A stretch of DNA of 64,000 nt, taken from NCBI GenBank assembly GCA_037893245.1, contig JBAIAA010000352.1:372001-436000 (forward strand), written 5' to 3'. Each line of letters begins with the position of its first letter. The stretch's first letter is position 1. The notes beneath the pieces are model-generated. The model saw only the letters and a program-made list of their open reading frames with translations, had not been told where the DNA came from and did not search any database. This stretch comes from Crossaster papposus (taxonomy: Eukaryota; Echinodermata; Asteroidea; Velatida; Solasteridae). A program made the position numbers and the translations under genes. Below are positions 55,529-64,000 of this stretch, piece by piece.

Positions 55529-55833
55529 ATATAACTGCAACATATGTTCAATTCATTTCTCACACCTAAAAACACACAGTACACACAAACTGATCTGCCA
55601 GTGCAGTTTAAGAATGAAACAGATCTACAGTTTTAGCCTCAATTATTGAGTTAGACAACTTCACCGGATGCATAATATCTAATATGAGCTTCTCTTATAG
55701 CCAGATAAATTTGTCGCTGCCTGAAGCACTGGGAGCCATCCTCGAGAATAATAAGATCGTGAAAAACCAATCTGCCGATTTGAGTCAGCATCCGAGACAA
55801 GATAAAAAAGAAAAACTCACCAGAATTCTACAT

Positions 55834-56035
55834 GAAGTTTTACAATCATGGATGTCGAGGTAATCGAGAAAAACGGCGTTTGTTTTCAACCGGCGCTGGG
55901 CAGTGGTTTTTGGGCAGTAATTCTTGATCCGGCGATCGCAATTTTTTTTTTTTTATAAAATTAAATTGTTCAGAACAATTATGGGATATCTAGCAATCAT
56001 TTTGCTAGATACCTACAATCATTATTTACTGTATC
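55834..56035. mobile_element. MITE family B fragment
   Basis: Interior family B sequence (GTTTTACAATCATGGATG to AATCATTATTTACT) without either terminus, joined directly to a family D copy. Confidence 0.65.
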
Positions 56036-56049
56036 GGTACGTAGTGCCA

Positions 56050-56262
56050 GGGGCTAATTTCATAAAATGTGCAAGCACACAAATTTGCTTTTAGAATGAC
56101 AATTCTTCCTTGGCAAAAAACAGGGTTACAAACTGTTCTTTGCTCAGCATAAAAAGCGCATGGCGCTTTTGTTGGTAACCCGTTTCTAGTACCAAGCAAG
56201 ACTTTTTTTGTGCTAGGCAAATTTTTCTACTTGCAGTTTTTTTTATGAAATTGGTCCCCTGA
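56050..56262. mobile_element. MITE family D, diverged copy
   Basis: GGGCTAATTTCATAAAATG at the left, ATGAAATTGGTCCC at the right, interior GCACACAAATTTGCTT and GGTTACAAACTG matching the better copies at 56979 and 58307. Confidence 0.65.
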
Positions 56263-56596
56263 TCGACTTGCAGGAAGGGCAACTCACCGTCCGATTACAC
56301 CAAAAGTCAATCTCCCACACACAACATTTTTTTGCCGGCCGTTGTCATGGTGCGAAAGGAAAGATGAAAAGGATGAGAGAGCAAATGACAGGGATGTAAG
56401 ATGTCAATACCCCCGAAGCAATTCACCTACGACGAGTCAACGCAACGGTTTTTCCCCTTCAAAACGATGTACGATGGTGCACTCAAAGATGCCACATGGA
56501 TAACCGCTAGGGTACGGGTACTGCCAGGAGTTCTCTATATTTTTGAACATGTAGTTGATGCAACGAGGAGTCTGGACAAACAGACACGAATGCCTG

Positions 56597-56622
56597 GGGG
56601 GTGGGGGGGGGGGGGGGGGGGT
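56597..56622 (+). repeat. G-rich tract
   Basis: GGGGGGTGGGGG... run, about 20 G uninterrupted. The apparent poly-Gly and poly-Pro frames across it are artefacts. Confidence 0.8.
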
Positions 56623-56933
56623 GTAGAAGCAGGTGTTTGCAAAGTGGGATGTCCGAGGAAATGAGTGGAAAACGGGCAGGTGCGTCGCACAAGATATCAA
56701 TCTTAAATCTATCATGCAGAAGAATTTTTTTTTTTGCTTGAAATTTGGGTGTAAAATGACTCTGACGCTGAAATTCCATAATTATTCAGAATTATTTTTG
56801 ATAATTGTATTTTTTGCGAGATGGAAATTCCTGTTTTGGGGTCTTTCATTTGTACTTTAATTTTGTGCAATTTATGTGTTCTGGTATCTGGAACAGTGCA
56901 GTTTGTACAAGATATTCACTGTGTATGCATATT

Positions 56934-57438
56934 TTAACCAGTTCGCGCCGGGATTATTTTGACATTGGTCGGGCCCAGGGGCCAATTTCATAGAGCTGCT
57001 AAGCACAACAATTTGCTTAGCACAGAAAAGTCTTGATCATTAAAAACAGGTTACCAGCCAAAATTATACATGTTTTTCATGCTAAGCAAAACAACAGCTG
57101 ATTATCAATCCAAAACAATAAAGATCACGTGAAAATTTGGTCTGTAACCTTGTTTTTGCAAAGGACGAATTGTCATGCTAAGCAAATTGTTGTGCTTAGC
57201 AGCTCTATGAAATTGTCCCCAGGCGCGGAATTTTTTTTTATAGATCTTGCTCCGAGACGGGTTCAGGCCAGCATCTGTGGGTAGCACACTTTTGATTTTT
57301 CCGGCCTCACTCATTGCGAGCCATTCACCGACCGATATTTCCGGCCTTTCTCGTGTCGTGTTTATCTGTCATCCGTTTTGAATTCGGGAAAAACGTTGCG
57401 TGTATATTTATACACGTCCTCCAATGCGAACTGGTTAA
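56934..57438. mobile_element. MITE family C copy containing family D
   Basis: TTAACCAGTTCGCGCCGGGA at the left and TGCGAACTGGTTAA at the right, with a family D element at 56979-57219 inserted at GGGCCCAG. The right TTAA (57435-57438) is shared with the next family C copy. Confidence 0.85.
56979..57219. mobile_element. MITE family D nested in family C (CAG duplication)
   Basis: GGGCCAATTTCATAGAGCTG with CTAAGCAC following, mirrored at the right (GTGCTTAGCAGCTCTATGAA, ATTGTCCC). CAG is duplicated at 56976-56978 and 57220-57222; the uninterrupted family C sequence (58190-58210) has a single GGGCCCAGGCGC there. A 3-bp CWG target is compatible with PIF/Harbinger-like transposition. Confidence 0.87.
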
Positions 57439-57646
57439 CCAGTTCGCACCAGATGACGAATATAAATGCAAAGTTTTCCCCAGATTCAAAACGGATGACG
57501 CATAAACACGCCACGAGCAAGGCCTGAAATGTCTGTCAGCAGCGAGCAAAACCGGAAATGCGTGGGTGTGCTTCGGATCGAGTTTTGTTAAAAATAATCC
57601 CGCGCGTCGGCTCGGTGATGTTAAAATAATCCCGGCACAAACTGGT
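57435..57646. mobile_element. MITE family C copy sharing its TTAA with its neighbour
   Basis: Begins at the TTAA that ends the previous copy; right end CGGCACAAACTGGTTTTA, with the final TTAA mutated. Confidence 0.75.
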
Positions 57647-58164
57647 TTTATAAACAGGTACATGTAGTTATTTAATTAGTGTACCCTACATGTTTATGTA
57701 ATACATAAAATCCGTCGCTGACAAAAGAAAAACTCACCAGGCCAAAACTTTGTGTGCGTCAGTATTTTTCAAAGCACCAACTACACAGTGCAAACAAATA
57801 CAAAATTGTGTAACTGATACAGTCAGCTGAATAATTTCTGCAGCCCTTGTACAAATGTCACAATATGTAGACACACAGAAATTCTGTGCATAACTAACAG
57901 GGTTTAAAGTCCAAGTTAAAGCATTAAAAAAAAATCACAGAGATTAGTTGGTGCATTGATTTTTGTATCTTTTTTTCTCTAATTTTTTCATTGAATGTAC
58001 CAGTAATCACGATAATAACATAACTAGTGATTTCACAGCGATGATGTAGAAACCAGGTATATTTATTTTTCAATAGCCATAAGTTTTGTTGGTTTTTGTA
58101 GTGATCATTTTCATATTTTGAGGTGTTTCATTTCAATAAAGGTACAATATAATGTACTTATCAA

Positions 58165-58670
58165 GCTTGTTTACGCTGGGACTATTTTGACATTGACCGG
58201 GCCCAGGCGCAAGATTGTTTTTCACGAATCTCAATTTAAGACGGGTTTAGGCCGTCATTTGTGGGTAGCACATCCTGATATTTACGCCCTTGCTCATTGC
58301 AAGCTGGGGCCATATTCACGGAGCTGCTAAGCACACAAATTTGCTTAGCATGAAAATTTGTCCTTGGTAAAAACAAGGTTACAGACCAAATTTTCACGTG
58401 ATCTTTATTGTTTTTGATTGATAATCAGCTGGTTTTTTGCTTAGCATAAAAAACACAGAGAATTTTGGCTGATACTGTAACTTGTTTTTAATGAGCGAAA
58501 CTTTTTTGTGCTAAGCATATTTTTGTGCTTAGCAGCTCCGTGAAATTGGGCCCTGGTCGCTGACAGGTGTTTCCGGCCTTGCTCGTGAAGTCGTGACGTG
58601 TTTATCCGTCAAATGTTTTAAATTCCAGAAAAACTACGCATGTATCCGTATCCCGATGTGAACTGGGTAA
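58165..58670. mobile_element. MITE family C copy (left-truncated) containing family D
   Basis: Family C sequence from ACGCTGGGACTATTTTGACA to GATGTGAACTGGGTAA, split at 58307-58552 by family D. Confidence 0.75.
58307..58552. mobile_element. MITE family D nested in family C (CTG duplication)
   Basis: GGGCCATATTCACGGAGCTG with CTAAGCAC, mirrored at the right by GTGCTTAGCAGCTCCGTGAA. CTG flanks both sides (58304-58306, 58553-58555). With the CAG case this defines a CWG target preference. Confidence 0.85.
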
Positions 58671-58785
58671 ATTACAAAATGTGTTTACGGTAACCCAACC
58701 CTTTTTTTGCCTAGACAGGTTTTGTGGCGTTATTGGCAGATTAGCCGATTAAAAAAAAATATATTAAACAATAAAAATAATGCCA

Positions 58786-58906
58786 TTAACCAGTTGCTTG
58801 CTGCTTACAGACATTTCCGGCCTTGCTCGTAGCGTTTATGCGTCATTCGTTTTGAATCTGGGGAAAACTTTGCGTTTATATACCTCATCCAGCGCGAACT
58901 GGTTAA
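58786..58906. mobile_element. MITE family C, internally deleted copy
   Basis: TTAACCAGTT at the left and CGCGAACTGGTTAA at the right, only 121 bp with the middle lost. Confidence 0.75.
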
Positions 58907-58909
58907 AGG

Positions 58910-61085
58910 TAAACAAAGTAAGCACAGTAAACGAAGTAAGCATAAAAATAAGCAAAAAAATTAACAAAGTGAGCATAAAAGAGCAACAGCAAGCAAATAT
59001 ATATATATTTTCCTGCCTACATGTTTAGATACCGGGTAAGTACAAGGCCCCCGATTCTCAATTTCAGGTACATGACATACGGGTGGTTTTCAATACTAGA
59101 GATGGACTCGACTGAAATTAAAGAGGCTTGTGTCATCTAGCATTTAAACAAGACCTGACAATCCAATGATTTGACCCCCTTCAGTCACTGTCATTGATGT
59201 AGGCAATTAAGAAAGAGAGTTGGACCTGAGAATAAGATGGAACCTTTAAGTAGACAAAACAAGACAGAGGACATGTGTTTTCCCTTACAGTACAAACTAC
59301 AATGAAACATGATTAAAACATGCGAGACATGTATGTAAGATCATGTAGACCTACATGAATTTCTAAGCCAATATTTTGTTACGGATCCATAACCAAACTT
59401 AGACAGAATGCATGAGAGATGATATAGTAAAGATAATAAAAGAAGTAGGGAACACCTGCAATATACCACCATGCTATCAAGTATTGAAGTACATGTACTA
59501 CAGTAAACATGCTGCTGTATGCACGTATGTGCGTCGATTTCACATACATGTAGGCCTGGCCTATGTGGAAAATTTTCGCATTTTGATGGTGTATTTTTAA
59601 AAAAATAAAACAAATTAAGAAAAAAGATAAAGATAAAATAAAGGTGAGAACATTGTCTGAACTCTGAAGCAGTGCAAATGTAATTTTGGAAGAAAAAATC
59701 TATAGATAAAGAATCTAGACAAGTAGACTCGCGCTCACCGACCTCATCACATGTGACAAATCATGCATGATTATTTATTATGATTAAAAAAAAAAATCAA
59801 AATGATACTGCCTAGACTATACTTACTCATCATATTCATCATAACCCCTGTTTAGTGAAGCTGCAGACAGTGTAGGCTGTACTGTGTAACTGTAGGTAGG
59901 GCTAGTTCAGTAGTTGAACCATGGTTGAACTTTCTAGCCCAGGTTGGACGACGTCTTCATTTCATTGACGACTGACGGCTAATAAATATTAAAGATATAG
60001 TTTGATCCAGCTTTGGTTGCCATGCATGGCCGGGTTACAGGAGATCGCACAGCGCCTGTCCAACTGCGGCAAGTGCAAGATGATGCCTTTGATCCATCAT
60101 ACCATGGAGCAATAAACTATTGCTCCATGCTCCATGCTCATACTCATAGTTTATTATTATGGTCACGCGCCAATGAGTAATCGCTGTTCATCGAACAAGC
60201 GCGCCACCAGACCACTTCCAATATCAATTTACGCGCTAATGAATGTCTCACTCGACTCCTGTACCATGTGTTGCCAATCATGTGTACAAGCCATAGTACT
60301 TTTTTGAAATCTCGGCTTCGTTTGTCATTGGCTTTATCGCTGGCGTTGGACTCGAGTACAGCACAGTGAGTCATTTTGAAGAAAAAAAAGCCTTTTATGT
60401 TCATACTTTTTTTCAAAGCAGCATACTACGTAAATCCATGGAGACATTTCTCCATGGTAAATCTATATACCAAATCGAGTCACTATCGGAATAGACGAAA
60501 GCTCAATTTCTCAAACTAAATCAGATACAAAAACGAGGTTTCCAAAAAATGCTGTATTGTGCAGTGATGTCAAATAGCGCCACCACATAAAACGTTCACA
60601 CCGAAATCACACGTACAATTTTGCGGATTTACATCCAGAAATTGACCTGAAACTGAAAGATGATGAAACAAGCTTTTCGATTTGATGAGTGTCTCAAACA
60701 GTTTCGGGAGTTTAGAGTATCTTTCCTGATCTCGAAAATTGGGGATTGGTCTACGCAGCCCCCACTGCTAAAGTTGACTTCGATTATCTTTCAATAGAGG
60801 GCGCGCCACACAACTAATGGTCAGAATGGTAATGGTCACCACCATAAAAGTTAAAACGCTTTTGGCAAACCAGACGATAGCGTGAACCCGCTCGAGTATG
60901 ACGTCATAATTTACTTGATTAATTGATAGGTTACAGATGCAAAAAGAAAAGTAAAATGTTGTGTATTGATTGATGTCACATTATTTCTGATTTGCGTTGA
61001 CCAAGCTTTAAGGGGTCTGATTTAAAAAACTTAATTTAATGAGCCCACAATACCGACTCCCACGTAAAGCTTCTGGGGTCTCGGC
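58910..61085. other. Intergenic, no gene recognised
   Basis: AT-rich spacer. The segment 59690-60380 contains CpG-bearing stretches (ACTCGCGCTCACCG, CACGCGCCAATG) that could be a promoter, but no exon follows on either strand that I can support. Confidence 0.4.
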
Positions 61086-61189
61086 GTTCCCGGCCGCGAT
61101 AATTTTTTTCTGCAGGTAGGTTGGTACATTAGCCAATCAGAACACAGATGGTGTTGACGTCATCGATGATGTTAGAGTTATCTGGGACA

Positions 61190-61239
61190 ACCCTAACCCC
61201 TAACCCCTAACCTATAACCCTAACCCTAACCCCTAACCC
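61190..61239. repeat. Telomere-like CCCTAA repeats
   Basis: Eight or so units of CCCTAA/CCCCTAA, the complement of the metazoan telomere motif TTAGGG, inside element H. Too short and too imperfect for a telomere; an interstitial telomere-like tract. Confidence 0.8.
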
Positions 61240-62003
61240 AGGGGGGGGGGGGGGGGGGGGGGGGGGCGGAGGGGGGGGGGGCCCTTCGAGGCTGTGATTG
61301 CGCAACGCTGTGGTACCGTCCATTCTCAAAATAGGGGGGAACCATTTTCTCACTCGAAAAATAAAGAGTTTTTGGCATCCAATCTTAACATCTTGTCTTT
61401 TGTAGTTGTACAAGGTTATTATTTACCTTAATTTTTATCATCCAATGACAAAAATTGTATTGAAAATGAAAAAAGCAGTCGAAAAAATTAAGCGTTGACG
61501 TACCGTTGATGCGCGTGGAGATTGTGCACAAATACTCAAACGACGTTAACAAATACCTCCCCTAAAAAGGGCAATAATAATCGATACATTGTGAAAAATC
61601 GTGCTTTGACCCCACTCATTTTTTTCCATGGATACGTTAAAAAAGGATGTAGCAGTGATATACTTAATTTTTTAAAAAATCTGCCTGTGACCCCCTTGCT
61701 TTTTATCGTGTTGTTTTCGAACGAAAATGGCAGAAAATGACATCGTCCCAAAACAAATTCGTGTAGATCGTGCCTGTGTACCTGGCTTTGCGGACGTTAT
61801 ATGAATCACTGAATTCGGGGAGCGAGCGCGGAGCAAATTTGTACGTGTTTCAATGGCGCGCTTCGAGAGGGCGATCTATACGTATTTACTGTGTGAGATG
61901 TGCGACTCATGAGCGTGGAAGAACGAATGAGATACATTTCAACGTTGGTGGCGCACTTTGTTGGGCCCCCCCTCCGCCCCCCCCCCCCCCCCCCCCCCCC
62001 CTG
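61239..62003. mobile_element. hAT-like MITE, copy 1 (8-bp duplication CCCTAACC)
   Basis: Ends CAGGGGGG... and ...CCCCCCTG, with long G/C arms containing GGGGCGGAGGGGG and GGGCCC. CCCTAACC is exactly duplicated at 61231-61238 and 62004-62011. The roughly 690-bp core matches 62450-63150 in inverted orientation. CAGGG ends plus 8-bp duplications are hallmarks of hAT elements (established knowledge). No transposase, so non-autonomous. Confidence 0.87.
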
Positions 62004-62333
62004 CCCTAACCCTAGTTAGATCCCAGACAACTCTAACATCATCGATGACGTCAACATCATCTGTGTTCTGATTGGCTAATAAATGTACACTATGTACCAA
62101 CCTACCTGCAGAAAAAAAATATTGCTTCCCGGCCCACCCACTTCCTTCCCTGTCCATCCATGTAACCCAAGAGTCAAGCACCATGATTAAGGGAGGAAAC
62201 AAAGCGACACCCTAAGCCCTGCTCCCCGTATATGCTTGAACCTCTACGTAACCTGGACCACTATTTATGTTGTCCGCCATCTAGTGAAGAAAGGTCGCAA
62301 GTAGTAAGTATGGTTGCAGACCACTGACATGAC

Positions 62334-63191
62334 CAGGGGGGGGGGGGGGAGGGCGGAGGGGGGGGGGGGGGGCGGAGGGGGGGGGGGAGGGGGGGTAGGG
62401 CGGAGGGGGGGGGGGAGGGTGGGGGGGGGGTGGAGGGGGGGGGGGGGGCGGAGGGGGGCCCAAGAAAGTGCGCCACCAACGTTGAAATGTATCTCATTCG
62501 TTCTTCCACGCTCTCATGAGCCACACATCTCACACAGTAAATACGTATACAATGTAGATCGCTACCGCGAAGCGCACCATTGAAACACGTACAGATTTGC
62601 TCCGTGTATCGCTCCCCGAATTCAGTGATTCATACAACGTCCGCAAAGCCAGGTACGCAGGCACGATCTACACGGATTTTGTTTGGGGCGATGTCATTTT
62701 CTGCCATTTTCGTTCGAAAACAACACGATAAAACGCAAGGGGGTCACAGGCAGATTTTTTTAAAAATTCAGTATATCACTGCTACATCCTTTTTTAACGT
62801 ATCCATGGAAAAAAATGAGTGGGGTCGAAGCACGATTTTTCACAATTTATCGATTATTATTGCCCTTTTTAGGGGAGGTATTTGTTAACGTCGTTTGAAT
62901 ATTTGTGCACAATCTCCACGCGCATCAACGGTACGTCAACGCTTAATTTTTTTCGACTGCTTTTTTCATTTTCAATACAATTTTTGTCATTGGATGATAA
63001 ACATTAAGGTAAATAACAACCTTGTACAACTACAAAAGACAAGATGTTAAGATTGGATGCCAAAAACTCTTTATTTTTCGAGTGAGAAAATTGTTCCCCC
63101 CTATTTTGAGAATGGACGGTACCACAGCGTTTCGCAATCACAGCCTTGAAGGGCCCCCCCTCCGCCCCCCCCCCCCCCCCCGCCCCCCCTG
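62334..63191. mobile_element. hAT-like MITE, copy 2 (8-bp duplication GACATGAC)
   Basis: CAGGGGGG at 62334 and CCCCCTG ending 63191; GACATGAC is duplicated at 62326-62333 and 63192-63199. The left arm has expanded to about 125 bp of G runs split by GGCGGA and GGTAGGGCGGA. The core is the inverse complement of copy 1 with modest divergence. Apparent Gly- and Pro-rich frames are arm artefacts. Confidence 0.87.
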
Positions 63192-63218
63192 GACATGACC
63201 TCTACACGTACACATAAT

Positions 63219-63657
63219 GGGGTGCGTTCCACTCCAGCGAACGTTGCCAACGTTGGCCAACGTTAGCGTTGTTCGCTTGAGTGGAACGCAATGTGCGCCA
63301 ATTATGTTGGCAAACGTTAGCGAAAACGGCGAACGACATTTCGAGCTGTTCGCTGTTGGCCAGTGACGTATTTTAAAGATGGCGGAGAAGTTAGCAGCCG
63401 ACAGTTTTCTTTTTACGGTTTTGATTTACATTTCATACTTTTCGTTATAAACGGTGGATCGTTTTGAGCAGTTACAGGGGTCTTCTTAATTAAAATAATG
63501 AGTTGGACAAAAAACAGCCAACCAAACGATGTCACTGTCACTGGGCACCGACATTTTGAAAACGTATTGTTTTAAATATCGTTCCACTTCAACTAACGCA
63601 AACTCAAAACGTAGGCGAACGTTCGCGCAAACAGTTCGCGTAAGTGGAACGCACCCC
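63219..63657. mobile_element. MITE with GGGGTGCGTTCCACT ends
   Basis: The 15-bp ends at 63219-63233 and 63643-63657 are perfect inverse complements. The interior is full of GCGAACGTTNGC-type motifs (GAACGTTGCC, AACGTTGGCC, AACGTTAGCG, AACGTTCGCG). The ends resemble family K (GGGTGCGTTC), so the two may be related. Confidence 0.75.
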
Positions 63658-63726
63658 AGGTGTAAGGTTCAGCGGGTACGGTACGTATGACGTAATGTTT
63701 ATAAATAAAAAATGTATAGAGTAAAT

Positions 63727-63851
63727 CCACTGACCTCTACACCTGGACATTTCATTGGCTCACACTAGTGACGTCTTGGGTCCGCCATGTTGCACTTCCA
63801 GTTCGCGCCGACTTCAAGTGTGAAACAATGATGATCTGTAGAGGTCAGTGG
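63727..63851. mobile_element. Foldback element, CCACTGACCTCTACA ends
   Basis: CCACTGACCTCTACA (63727-63741) and TGTAGAGGTCAGTGG (63837-63851) are perfect 15-bp inverse repeats around 95 bp. The sequence flanking hAT-like copy 2 (CCACTGACATGAC | GACATGACCTCTACA) is related to this end. Confidence 0.65.
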
Positions 63852-63972
63852 TTGCAGACCAATACATAATAAATCTTAGCAATACTACCACGAAATTAAA
63901 GCTTATCTCATTAATCCCATGACTTTTTACAGAAAATGTCATGCAAAGACAATCACCCCTGAAAAAGACCAG

Positions 63973-64000
63973 GGCCCAATTTCATAGAGCTGCTAAGCAC
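63973..64000 (+). mobile_element. MITE family D, left end cut by the window edge
   Basis: GGCCCAATTTCATAGAGCTG then CTAAGCAC follows CAG at 63970-63972, as in the nested copies; the rest lies outside the window. Confidence 0.75.

Larger units (their letters stand above)
61089..62131. mobile_element. Outer inverted-repeat element H with telomere-like repeats
   Basis: Left arm 61089-61195 (containing CTGCAGGTAGGTTGGTACAT and GTTGACGTCATCGATGATGT) is mirrored at 62022-62131 with few mismatches. Between the arms are CCCTAA-type repeats (61186-61239 and 62004-62015) and the hAT-like element at 61239-62003. Without that insertion, H would be about 280 bp. Confidence 0.75.

Noticed and set aside
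61207..62583. Poly-Pro and poly-Gly frames
   Set aside because: Direct consequence of the G/C-run arms of the hAT-like elements.

Overview
The window looks like a gene-poor, repeat-rich stretch of an invertebrate deuterostome genome, most likely an echinoderm such as a starfish. The evidence is spliced genes with canonical GT/AG introns, proteins closest to animal orthologues, a tRNA-derived SINE of a type I associate with echinoderms and hemichordates, a CR1/L2-like LINE fragment, and dozens of short inverted-repeat DNA elements. No bacterial, plasmid or CRISPR features are present. The organism is inferred from style and content, not proven.

Five protein-coding loci can be supported, four of them complete. 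(1) A C2H2 zinc-finger array (1385-2146, +) has 8 intact fingers flanked on both sides by decayed fingers. (2) RMND1 (7947-15449, +, 9 coding exons, 500 aa) encodes a mitochondrial DUF155 protein needed for mitochondrial translation. (3) TEKT1/tektin-C (16937-20397, -, 5 coding exons, 402 aa) encodes a ciliary doublet-microtubule filament protein and lies tail-to-tail with RMND1. (4) SLC25A1 (21389-35224, +, 6 coding exons, 348 aa) encodes the mitochondrial citrate carrier and is divergent from TEKT1 across a 991-bp spacer. (5) An intronless membrane-anchored copine-type vWA protein (45656-46774, -, 372 aa). A possible orphan terminal exon lies at 37948-38202 (-). Every splice junction in the three multi-exon genes keeps the reading frame, so I trust these models.

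The rest of the window is mostly mobile DNA. The commonest family (B) has TTAA...AGGTAGGATACACC ends and at least 15 copies; one cluster shows copies nested at the same internal TTAA. Family C (TTAACCAGTTCGCGCCGG ends) has about 11 copies and serves as a target for family D, whose two nested copies are flanked by CAG/CAG and CTG/CTG. Families E, F, A and K have 2-5 copies each. Individually datable insertions include a 390-bp long-TIR element with a 9-bp duplication inside a SINE, a 329-bp element with TAA duplications inside a family B copy, a SINE with a 13-bp duplication, and two hAT-like elements with G-rich arms and perfect 8-bp duplications.

Tandem DNA includes a 17-bp minisatellite upstream of RMND1, and three minisatellites (11, 19 and 11 bp units) filling SLC25A1 intron 2, where a truncated LINE has landed inside the 19-bp array. 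From 46775 to the end I found no convincing gene, only repeats and AT-rich spacer. The three central genes are not a pathway: two are mitochondrial and one is ciliary, and their tight packing is the only visible relation.
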